Below are positions 1 to 6,685 of a DNA stretch of 14,823 nt, piece after piece (the stretch's first letter is position 1; each line of letters begins with the position of its first letter). This stretch comes from Gammaproteobacteria bacterium (GTDB lineage: Bacteria; Pseudomonadota; Gammaproteobacteria; Steroidobacterales; Steroidobacteraceae), in the NCBI GenBank assembly GCA_003162555.1, contig PMNQ01000190.1:2518-17340 (forward strand). Reading direction: 5' to 3'. The notes below the pieces were generated by a model that worked only from the letters and a program-made list of their open reading frames with translations, did not search any database and had not been told where the DNA came from. Position numbers and translations under genes: made by a program.

Positions 1-911
1 TTCAAGGATGGGCTGAACACATCGACGTGCTTCTTCAAGATGGCCTCATTGCTCGGCCTGTAGAAATGCTTCGCGAAGATCTCCTGCGCCTCGTCGGTGT
101 AGGTGTATTTCAGGTAGGCCTCGGCCACCTCGCGCGTCTTTTTCCGATCCACGTTCGCATCCACAACGGCCACCTGGGGTTCGGCCAGCAGACTGACCGG
201 GGGCAGGACGATCTCGAGGGCGCCCTTGGCCTCGAGGACCTCCAGGTGGGCCTCGTTCTCCCAGGCCAGGTGCACGTCACCGATCCCCTTCTGGACGAAC
301 GTGGTGGTCGAGCCCCGCGCCCCCGAGTCTAGGACCGGGACCTGCTTGTAGAGCTTCGTGACGTAGTCGATCGCGTCCTGACGGGAGCCGCCCCGCGTGA
401 CGACCGAGCCCCAGGCAGCAAAGAAGCTGATGTAGCCGTTGCCAGAGGTCTTGGGGTTGGGCGTGATCACCGCGACGCCGGGCTTGACCAGGTCCGGCCA
501 GTCCTTGATCCCCTTGGGGTTCCCCTTCCTGACCACGAACACGATGGTGGACAGATACGGCCGCGATCGGTTGGGCAGCCGATCCACCCAGCCTGGCTTG
601 ATCAACCCCTTCTTGCTGATCGCGTCGGTATCCAGGAAGGACGCCAGCGTGGTCACATCGGCGTCCAGGCCGTCGATGACGGCGCGGGCCTGCTTGCCGG
701 AACCGCCGTGCGACTGACGAATGGTGACCGTGTCGCCCGTCAGTGTTTTCCAGTGCGCGGCAAAGGCGTTGTTGTACTGCTCGTAGAGTTCCCGCGTCGG
801 GTCATACGAGACGTTGAGCAGGTTGACCTGCGCCGCGTACGACGGTGGTGCGGTCAGTGCGGCTGCCGCAAGCAGCAGCGCGACAAAAATGGCGATGATT
901 CGGCGGTACAT
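1..911 (-). CDS. sbp: Sulfate/thiosulfate ABC transporter substrate-binding protein (3' end cut by window edge)
   Basis: Periplasmic solute-binding protein that would deliver sulfate or thiosulfate to a CysTWA-type ABC importer. ATG at 911; 303 codons are visible and the frame is still open at base 1, so the C-terminus is missing. Residues 1-26 form a signal peptide (MYRRII, an Ala/Leu core, cleavage after SYA). The mature N-terminus carries the Sbp/CysP signature LLNVSYDPTRELYEQYN, followed by GGSGKQARAVIDGLDADV and later the TSGNGYISFFAAWG and LAWENEAHL segments typical of sulfate-binding proteins. A GGAG Shine-Dalgarno sits 8 nt before the ATG, inside a perfect 10-bp palindrome (919-928). 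The gene starts 20 nt after the porin stop and is probably co-transcribed with it. The membrane and ATPase subunits would lie beyond the left edge (inference). Sbp versus CysP cannot be decided from sequence alone. Confidence 0.93.
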   Translation of the reverse strand, partial: MYRRIIAIFVALLLAAAALTAPPSYAAQVNLLNVSYDPTRELYEQYNNAFAAHWKTLTGDTVTIRQSHGGSGKQARAVIDGLDADVTTLASFLDTDAISKKGLIKPGWVDRLPNRSRPYLSTIVFVVRKGNPKGIKDWPDLVKPGVAVITPNPKTSGNGYISFFAAWGSVVTRGGSRQDAIDYVTKLYKQVPVLDSGARGSTTTFVQKGIGDVHLAWENEAHLEVLEAKGALEIVLPPVSLLAEPQVAVVDANVDRKKTREVAEAYLKYTYTDEAQEIFAKHFYRPSNEAILKKHVDVFSPSL

Positions 912-931
912 GTGGGAGGCTCCGGAGCGGT

Positions 932-2389
932 TCAAAATACGAGTGAAAAACGTGTCAAGGCCGCGCGCTCGTCCGGTCGGTCGCCATGAGTGGCGCCGCC
1001 ATCGTAGCGGGTCAGCTCATAATCAAATTGCCATTTGAAATTCTGATTTAGGTACCAATTGACGCCCAGGCCGACTGCCCTGGCCCCCTGCGCCGAAGTG
1101 GTGCCGTTTGCGAATGAGGCCGACCCGCCTGTGAAAGCTTCCGGGTCGAAGCTGATCGACTGGTAGCGGGCCACCAGTTCCCAGGCGCCGGTCCCGGGCT
1201 TGCCGGGCTGGAAGGTGGAACTGGGCGTATAGCTCGAATAGGCGGCTTCCTCGCCGGTCAGGAACCAGGATGCGGATACCTGCCAGGCGCTGTGCTGCAG
1301 CGTTGCGTGCCTTACCGTGGTCGCGTCGATCTGGCGGCGCACCTGCTGCGTGACCTCGGCATATTCACCGAGCAGGCCTACAGGTCCCAGGTAGTAGTAA
1401 ATCTGCGGCGTGACGCGCCGGCGCACACCGTCCGCGATGGTCGCCTCATTGATCGTCGGCGTGGATGCCGTATCGCCACGGTAACTGAACAGCGACTGCT
1501 GGCCGGGCGTCTTATAGCCGGAAAGCAGGCTGGTCGTGGTCACCGCGGTGGCGGAACTGGTCGCCGCGCCGGTGCTGTTCACGTAGCTGGCGCCCACGCC
1601 CACGCCAAGGCCGCGCAAGGCGAAGTTGTCCGAATTGACGAACGGCAGCGCAAACACGCGGCCTTCCCAATCGCGCTTGCCGTCATTGTCCAGATCGGCG
1701 GTGGTATTCGCATCGGTGCTGGCTCCATCGCTCGTGCCATCGAAATAGCCGGCGCTGTAGGTCAGCGCTCCGCTGAGCACGGTGCCGGAGATCTGCACGC
1801 CCAGATCGCGGTTGGGCAATAGCGCGCTCGGGAATCCCAGCTCGAGGAAGCGGTTGTACTGGTCGGGTTGCAGGCGCTCGAGCCCGACCGGGCCCTTGAA
1901 CTTGCCGGCCTGCACCGCGAACCAGGGCTTGAAGCGCGCGTTGACGTACGCGTCCTGTACGACCGCGCGTCCGCCGCCAAAGTCGGGCATGAAACGGAAG
2001 TCATAGATGCTGCCGACAGTGCCTTCGATGTAGGGGCGCGCGCGCCGCAGCAGGAAAGTGTCGGCCGTCTGCGGTGTGTTCTGATCGAAGAAGAAGCGGC
2101 CGTCGACCGCGAGGTTGCCACGCAGTTTGATGACCGTGCCGCTGTCCGCAGCCGCGATGGAAATGCCGGCGGGCGCGGCCTTGACGACGGGCGCGGACTT
2201 GACGCTGGCGGTCGCGGTTTCGTCCGCCAGCTCCAGCTTGCGCTCGAGAACGCGGATGCGCTGTTCCGCCTGCTCCAGCCGCTGTTCCAGCGTCAGGCTT
2301 GCCGTTGGCGAACTCGCGTCGTCCGCTGCCATGGCCATCGTTGGCAGGGTCACCGCTACGGCCGCAAGGGTCGTCCATATCGCTCGCAT
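932..2389 (-). CDS. OprP/OprO-type anion (phosphate/sulfate) porin
   Basis: Outer-membrane beta-barrel porin of 485 aa in the phosphate-selective porin O/P family, usually a trimer of 16-stranded barrels. I chose ATG 2389: it gives a clean signal peptide (residues 1-21, ending TMAMA) and has TGGAG at 2399-2403 with good spacing. An upstream in-frame ATG at 2425 lacks a Shine-Dalgarno. After the signal comes a coiled-coil stretch (about residues 31-60, LEQRLEQAEQRIRVLERKLE), as in related porins. The barrel signatures are FLLRRARPYIEGTVGSIYDF, VQAGKFKGPVGLERLQ and PNRDLGVQ. The protein ends in phenylalanine (TRFSLVF), the usual outer-membrane assembly signal. A loop at residues 232-240 has the calcium-type pattern DxDxDGxxD. 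Sitting directly upstream of a sulfate-binding protein gene, its likely substrate is sulfate or a related oxyanion rather than phosphate (inference). Confidence 0.9.
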   Translation of the reverse strand: MRAIWTTLAAVAVTLPTMAMAADDASSPTASLTLEQRLEQAEQRIRVLERKLELADETATASVKSAPVVKAAPAGISIAAADSGTVIKLRGNLAVDGRFFFDQNTPQTADTFLLRRARPYIEGTVGSIYDFRFMPDFGGGRAVVQDAYVNARFKPWFAVQAGKFKGPVGLERLQPDQYNRFLELGFPSALLPNRDLGVQISGTVLSGALTYSAGYFDGTSDGASTDANTTADLDNDGKRDWEGRVFALPFVNSDNFALRGLGVGVGASYVNSTGAATSSATAVTTTSLLSGYKTPGQQSLFSYRGDTASTPTINEATIADGVRRRVTPQIYYYLGPVGLLGEYAEVTQQVRRQIDATTVRHATLQHSAWQVSASWFLTGEEAAYSSYTPSSTFQPGKPGTGAWELVARYQSISFDPEAFTGGSASFANGTTSAQGARAVGLGVNWYLNQNFKWQFDYELTRYDGGATHGDRPDERAALTRFSLVF

Positions 2390-2398
2390 CGCTAATTG

Positions 2399-2403
2399 CT
2401 CCA
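2399..2403 (-). promoter_or_regulatory. Ribosome binding site that decides the porin start
   Basis: TGGAG on the minus strand, 9 nt before ATG 2389. The alternative ATG at 2425 has no purine-rich stretch before it, so this site favours the shorter 485-aa form with a proper signal peptide. Confidence 0.6.
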
Positions 2404-2475
2404 GAAGTGTAGTGCCCGAATGCACCGCGGCTGAGATTCTGGAGGAGCGCGCGGCGACATTGCGGTAACGAGCCG

Positions 2476-2530
2476 GTGACTTTCATGTCACTTCGGTCCG
2501 TTGTTATGCGGATATGTCGATCCGGATATC
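2476..2530. promoter_or_regulatory. Divergent control region between porin and aminotransferase, with small dyads
   Basis: The 165 bp between the two divergent starts (2390-2554) contain no gene. Three short symmetries cluster here: GTGAC-6nt-GTCAC at 2476-2480/2487-2491, CGGAT-6nt-ATCCG at 2509-2513/2520-2524, and the direct repeat CGGATAT at 2509-2515 and 2523-2529. They could be binding sites for regulators of the sulfate-uptake or aminotransferase genes, but no arm exceeds 7 bp and I cannot match them to a named regulator. I saw no convincing -35/-10 pair for either gene. Confidence 0.25.
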
Positions 2531-2540
2531 ATGCGTAGCC

Positions 2541-2545
2541 AGGAG
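2541..2545 (+). promoter_or_regulatory. Ribosome binding site of the aminotransferase
   Basis: AGGAG with a 9-nt spacer to ATG 2555. A good Shine-Dalgarno that fixes this start. Confidence 0.7.
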
Positions 2546-2554
2546 CGTTGAAAA

Positions 2555-3892
2555 ATGACCGTGAGCCGCGCAATTGGCTGGGAGCTGGATGGCATGCCGC
2601 GCATCATGCGCGGCGCGGGTAGCTATCTGTACGACGACGCCGGAAAGCGTTACCTGGACGGATCCGGCGGTCCGGCAGCCTTCAGTCTCGGGCACGCCAA
2701 TCCTGAAGTGAACGCGGCCATCGCCGCACAGCTTGCGCAGGTGGCCTGCGGGTACCGGTATCTCTTCACGAGCGATGTGCTCGAACAGCTGACGGAAATG
2801 ATCCTGCGCTACTGCGGACCGTTGTTCGGCCAGATCGTGTTCGCTTCCAGCGGCTCGGAGGCGATCGAGGGCGCGATGAAGGTCGCGCTGCAGTACTGGG
2901 TTGCGCGCGGGCGCCCGGACAAGTGCCGCTTCATTGCCCGCGAGCGCTCGTATCACGGCAGCACGCTCGGCGCGTTGTCATTGTCCGGATTCGCCGAACG
3001 CCGCAAGCCATTTGTGCGCAGCCTGCTGGACGTGTCGTTCGTGTCCGCCGCGAACGTGTACCGGCCTCCGGTGGGCGTGCCGCCCGCGCAGCTCGCACCT
3101 GAGCTGGCTCGTGAACTGGAGGAACGCATCCTCTCGCTGGGAGCGGGCAACGTGGCGGCCTTTGTATTCGAGCCGGTGGTCGGTGCCGCTGGTGGCGTGG
3201 TGCCGGCGCCGCCCGGATATGCGCAAGCCGTGCGCGAGGTGTGCAGCCGGCACGACGTGCTGCTGATCGCCGATGAAGTCATGTGCGGATCGGGGCGCTG
3301 CGGCACCTGGTGCGCGCTCGAGCACGATGGCGTGGCGGCGGACATCATCGCAGTGGCCAAGGGTTTGGCCGGCGGCTACATCCCGCTCGCCGCGACCGTG
3401 TTCCGGCGCGACATCGCCGCGGCAATTGCCGACGCGCACGGCTCGGTGCTCACGGGGCACACCTTTTCCGGGCACACCGCGGCCTGCGCGGCCGGGCTCG
3501 CCGTGCAGCGGATCATCGAGCGCGATGCGCTGCTCGAACGTGTCCGCACGCGCGGCGAATCGCTGCGCGCGGCGCTGCAAGCCTCGCTCGGCCGCTTCGC
3601 CGAGGTCGGCGATGTGCGCGGCCGCGGCTATTTCATCGGCATCGAGTTCGTGCGTGACCGGAAAACCAAAGAGCCATTCCCCGAGGAACGCGGACTCAGC
3701 GCGGCCATCGGCCGCCGCGCCTTTCAGGATGGCCTTATTGTTTTCCCTTGCGCCGGCAATGCCGGCCGGGGCTTGGGCGATGTGATCATCATCGCGCCGC
3801 CCTACAACGCCAGCGACGATGAGCTGTCGGAGCTCATCGACAAGTTGAGCCGCGCGGTCGAAGCGAGCCTGGTCGAGGCGCACTCAGCCTAG
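2555..3892 (+). CDS. Class-III PLP-dependent aminotransferase
   Basis: Cytoplasmic fold-type-I PLP enzyme of 445 aa, in the omega-aminotransferase group (BioA, GABA/ornithine and DgdA relatives). It would move an amino group between an amine or omega-amino acid and a keto acid; the substrate is not evident. Seen in order: ASSGSEAIEGAMK (cofactor phosphate binding), RSYHGSTLGALSLSG, FEPVVGAAGG, ADEVMCGSGRCG with Asp240 (pairs with the pyridine nitrogen), and AVAKGLAGGYIPLAA with Lys269, the expected Schiff-base lysine. GHTFSGHTAACAAG follows and the C-terminal domain is intact. Length is normal for the family. It stands alone: divergent from the porin and convergent with the emrB-like gene, 12 bp stop to stop. 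A role in amine or GABA-type catabolism alongside the ureohydrolase pair at the other end of the window is possible but has no direct support. Confidence 0.92.
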   Translation: MTVSRAIGWELDGMPRIMRGAGSYLYDDAGKRYLDGSGGPAAFSLGHANPEVNAAIAAQLAQVACGYRYLFTSDVLEQLTEMILRYCGPLFGQIVFASSGSEAIEGAMKVALQYWVARGRPDKCRFIARERSYHGSTLGALSLSGFAERRKPFVRSLLDVSFVSAANVYRPPVGVPPAQLAPELARELEERILSLGAGNVAAFVFEPVVGAAGGVVPAPPGYAQAVREVCSRHDVLLIADEVMCGSGRCGTWCALEHDGVAADIIAVAKGLAGGYIPLAATVFRRDIAAAIADAHGSVLTGHTFSGHTAACAAGLAVQRIIERDALLERVRTRGESLRAALQASLGRFAEVGDVRGRGYFIGIEFVRDRKTKEPFPEERGLSAAIGRRAFQDGLIVFPCAGNAGRGLGDVIIIAPPYNASDDELSELIDKLSRAVEASLVEAHSA

Positions 3893-3913
3893 CGGCCGCG
3901 GGCCCTAGTGCGC
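3878..3913. terminator. GC-rich dyad between convergent genes, possible bidirectional terminator
   Basis: Between the aminotransferase and the emrB-like gene, GCGCACT (3878-3884) is inverted as AGTGCGC (3907-3913). Inside it, CTAG-c-GGCC (3889-3897) can pair with GGCC-CTAG (3901-3908) around a 3-nt loop. The inner stem includes the TAG stop codons of both genes (3890-3892 plus, 3905-3907 minus). There is no T-tract on either strand, so classic intrinsic termination is not supported. The stem could instead block read-through or protect mRNA 3' ends. Confidence 0.4.
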
Positions 3914-5467
3914 ACCACCGCCAGTGCCGGGCGCGCCGAAGGGCGGGCGCGCGAACCACACGAACGGGATCAGTACCAGGAACATCATGGCCAACAGGTA
4001 GAACACGTCGTTCACCGCCATCGTCGAAGCCTGCTGCTGCACCAGCCGATCGGTAAACGCGGCGGCGGAGGATCCGGTGATGCCGCGGCCGGCCAGCTGA
4101 TGCTGGAACGCCAGCCACGCGTTCGAGTCGGGGCGCACGTGCTCGGTCAGCACGGCGTGATGATAGTCGGTGCGCGTATTCCACAGATACACGCTCACCG
4201 CCGTCGACATGCTGCCGGAAATTGTGCGGATGAAATTACTGAGGCCCGCCGCGGAGGCCAGTTCAGCCGGACCGACGCCGGCCATGACGATCTGGTTCAG
4301 CGGCAGGAAGAACAAGGGCATGCCGATGCCCTGGAAAAGCCGCGGCAGGGCGAGCTGCGAAAAAGTCGCCGTCTCGTTCAGTCCAGCGACCCACCAGATG
4401 TTCAGCCCGAAGATCAGGAAGGCCAGTGACGCCGCAGCGCGCAGGTTGATGCGATGCAGGTTGCGGCCGATGATCGGCGCGAGCACCAGCGCGAGTATGC
4501 CCACCGGCGCCATCGCCAGGCCGGCCCAGGTGCTGGTGTATCCCAGAGTGGTCTGGAGCCAGAGCGGGAACACCACGTTGACGCCCATGAAGGCAAAATA
4601 GGCCACGGCAATCGTGCAGGTCCCGACCAGGAAATTTCGGCGCTGGAACAGGTGCAGATCGACGACCGGGTGCTGGTCGGTCAGTTCCCACGGAATCATG
4701 AAAGCTATTGCGACCACGGCGACCACGGCAGCTATGATGATCTCGGTGGAGCTGAACCAGTCCTTCTCGTTGCCGTTGTCGAGCACGAACTGCAGGCAGG
4801 CAACGCCGACGACCAGCAGGCCGAGACCGATGGCATCGATCGGGGTCTTCATTTTTTTCGATTCGCGGCGCCGCAGGATCACACCGATGACCAGCGCGGC
4901 CAGGATGCCAGTGGGTACGTTGATGTAGAAGAGCCAGGGCCAGGACAGATTGTCGGTGATCCAGCCGCCCATGATGGGTCCGAAGATCGGCGCGATGATC
5001 ACGACCATCGCCCACAGGCCGAGCGCCAGTCCGCGCAGCTTCACCGGGTAATTGCGCAGCAGCAGCGCCTGTCCGACCGACATCATCGGTCCCGACACCA
5101 GGCCCTGGATCAGGCGGCCGCCGATCAGCATCGGCATGCTGGTCGCCAATCCGCACAGCGCCGAGAACAGCACGAACAGCAACGCGGAGGTGACGAAGGT
5201 GCGGACTTCACCGTACTGGCGGCCGATCCAGCCGGTCAGTGGCTGCACCACCGCGGCGGCCAGCATGTACGAGCTGATCGCCCAGGTGCCTTCCGAAGGA
5301 CTCACCGCCAGGCTCCCGGCGATCGATGGAATAGACACGTTGACGATCGTCATGTCCAGGATTTCCATGAACGATGCGATCGAGACCGCAAAGGTCAGCA
5401 GCACGAGCTTCATGCCGTGCAGCGGCAGGTACTCGCCAAACTCGTCGCGCGGTTCGGAGGCGGTCAC
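3905..5467 (-). CDS. emrB: MFS multidrug exporter, DHA2 / EmrB-QacA family
   Basis: Inner-membrane proton-drug antiporter of 520 aa, the usual length for the 14-helix DHA2 family; it is the pump of a tripartite EmrAB-type efflux system. Seen: LDMTIVNVSIPSIAGSL in helix 1 (residues 37-53, family motif D1), GRQYGEVR in the 2-3 loop (82-89), LIQGLVSG (119-126), and GPIMGGWITDNLSWPWLFYI (163-182), the antiporter motif C region with the NVPTG that follows it. Hydrophobic segments continue to about residue 510, with a short cytoplasmic tail. The start is GTG 5467, with no strong Shine-Dalgarno; an internal ATG at 5413 (residue 19) is a weaker alternative, since relatives have about 20 residues before helix 1. 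It lies 30 nt after the emrA stop and is the last gene of the marR operon. Confidence 0.92.
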   Translation of the reverse strand: MTASEPRDEFGEYLPLHGMKLVLLTFAVSIASFMEILDMTIVNVSIPSIAGSLAVSPSEGTWAISSYMLAAAVVQPLTGWIGRQYGEVRTFVTSALLFVLFSALCGLATSMPMLIGGRLIQGLVSGPMMSVGQALLLRNYPVKLRGLALGLWAMVVIIAPIFGPIMGGWITDNLSWPWLFYINVPTGILAALVIGVILRRRESKKMKTPIDAIGLGLLVVGVACLQFVLDNGNEKDWFSSTEIIIAAVVAVVAIAFMIPWELTDQHPVVDLHLFQRRNFLVGTCTIAVAYFAFMGVNVVFPLWLQTTLGYTSTWAGLAMAPVGILALVLAPIIGRNLHRINLRAAASLAFLIFGLNIWWVAGLNETATFSQLALPRLFQGIGMPLFFLPLNQIVMAGVGPAELASAAGLSNFIRTISGSMSTAVSVYLWNTRTDYHHAVLTEHVRPDSNAWLAFQHQLAGRGITGSSAAAFTDRLVQQQASTMAVNDVFYLLAMMFLVLIPFVWFARPPFGAPGTGGGAH

Positions 5468-5497
5468 GTGCTTAGGTCCGGGGGATGCGTGACTGCG

Positions 5498-6685
5498 TCA
5501 GGGCGCGCCGACCAGGTTGCGCGCGATGATCGCATCCGCTTCGGCATTGGCGCGATCCAGGTCGGCTGCGTACACGGCCGTGCTCACGCCGCCATCGGTG
5601 GCCGGCGTGGCAGCCAGCATCGCACCGCTCCGGTCATGGGTGTCGATTTCCACGGTGGTGGAAAGACCGATGCGCAACGGATGCTTCGCCAGATCCTCCG
5701 GCGCGATCGACACGCGCACCGGCACGCGCTGCACGACCTTGATCCAGTTGCCGGAGGCGTTCTGTGCCGGCAGCAACGAGAAGGCCGCGCCTGTACCGGC
5801 AGCCATTCCGATTACCTTGCCATGGAACACGACGCTGCCGCCGTACAGGTCGCTGCGCACTTCGGTGGCCTGGCCGAGCCGCAGGTGACGGAGCTGCCCT
5901 TCCTTGAAGTTGGCATCGACCCACAGGTTCTGCAGCGGCACGATGTTGAGCAGTGCTTCGCCGGCCTGGATGCGCTGGCCGAGCTGCACGCTGCGCAGCG
6001 CGACGAAGCCGGTCACCGGCGCCACAATCGCGTTGCGGCTCGCGTTCACGAACGCGTCACGGTAAGCGGCCCGCGCCGTCTGCACCGCGGGGTTGTCGCG
6101 CACCGCCACGCCATCGACCAGCGCGTGCGCCGAATTCGCCTGCTGCTGCGCCTGCGACAGGCTGGCGTGCGCCATCGCCACCGCCTCTTCGGCGTGCTTG
6201 ACCTCTTCGGTGGCAATGGCCTGATCGGCAAGCAGCGGAGTGCGCCGCGCGAGATCCTCTTCGGCGCGCGTCAGTTCCAGTCTGCCGCGGGCCGCCTGCG
6301 CATCGAATTGTCCGGCCATCGCCTGTTGCTGCCGGACCTGGCGCACGGTCTGCGCCAGCGCACCGGCGGCGCGATTCAACGCCGTCTCCGCATCGGTCGG
6401 ATCCAGCCGCACCAGCTCCTGGCCGGCATTGACCAGCGCCGTATTGCTGACGAACACGCCGACCACGGTGCCGGCGATCTGCGAAGTGACCGTGACCTGG
6501 TCGCCATTCACGTAGGCGTCGTCGGTTTTTTCACGCTCCGAGAGCACGACATACCAGAGTACGAACCACAGCAGTCCGAGCACGGCAAATACGCTCGCGA
6601 CGATCGTCAGTACCCTGCGGCGCTTGCCGTTCGGAGGCGTGGCGACAGCAGCTTCACTCGGCGTGGCTTCACTCGGCGTGTTCAT
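5498..6685 (-). CDS. emrA: HlyD/EmrA-type periplasmic adaptor of the efflux pump
   Basis: Membrane-fusion protein of 395 aa that links the EmrB-like pump to the outer-membrane channel. Order of parts: a Pro/Ser-rich cytoplasmic tail (1-20), the basic stop GKRRR, one membrane helix (about 25-48), then TDDAYVNGDQVTVTSQIAGT, the typical EmrA entry to the first half of the biotinyl-lipoyl domain (about 54-95). A long alpha-helical hairpin follows (about 95-205, QTVRQVRQQQAMAGQ to SLSQAQQQANSA), then the second lipoyl half (APVTGFVALRSVQLGQ) and the beta-barrel. ATG 6685 overlaps the stop of the upstream channel gene as ATGA. The tail contains TPSEA twice, encoded by a perfect 15-bp tandem repeat. 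With its neighbours it makes a complete EmrAB-TolC-like exporter. Confidence 0.92.
   Translation of the reverse strand: MNTPSEATPSEAAVATPPNGKRRRVLTIVASVFAVLGLLWFVLWYVVLSEREKTDDAYVNGDQVTVTSQIAGTVVGVFVSNTALVNAGQELVRLDPTDAETALNRAAGALAQTVRQVRQQQAMAGQFDAQAARGRLELTRAEEDLARRTPLLADQAIATEEVKHAEEAVAMAHASLSQAQQQANSAHALVDGVAVRDNPAVQTARAAYRDAFVNASRNAIVAPVTGFVALRSVQLGQRIQAGEALLNIVPLQNLWVDANFKEGQLRHLRLGQATEVRSDLYGGSVVFHGKVIGMAAGTGAAFSLLPAQNASGNWIKVVQRVPVRVSIAPEDLAKHPLRIGLSTTVEIDTHDRSGAMLAATPATDGGVSTAVYAADLDRANAEADAIIARNLVGAP
6651..6680. repeat. Perfect 15-bp tandem duplication in the emrA N-terminus
   Basis: Bases 6651-6665 and 6666-6680 are identical (GCTTCACTCGGCGTG). The unit is five codons long and adds one TPSEA to the cytoplasmic tail of the adaptor without shifting the frame. 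Such a repeat can gain or lose units by replication slippage. Confidence 0.9.

Noticed and set aside
1..911. Possible foreign origin of the sbp segment because the frame has no stop in the window
   Set aside because: The missing stop is only the window edge; the gene is in frame, GC-rich like its neighbours, and spaced as in an operon with the porin.
919..928. Perfect palindrome GCTCCGGAGC before sbp as a regulatory hairpin
   Set aside because: It contains the Shine-Dalgarno GGAG, but with no loop it cannot fold into a stable hairpin as RNA; chance in GC-rich DNA is likely.
2476..2491. CRP-like site GTGA...TCAC
   Set aside because: The half-sites are 8 nt apart instead of the 6 nt required for CRP, and the outer T/A bases are missing.
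2978..3883. A 301-codon open frame on the minus strand inside the aminotransferase gene
   Set aside because: Composition shadow of the plus-strand gene; no recognisable motifs, while the opposite frame has all the class-III catalytic residues.
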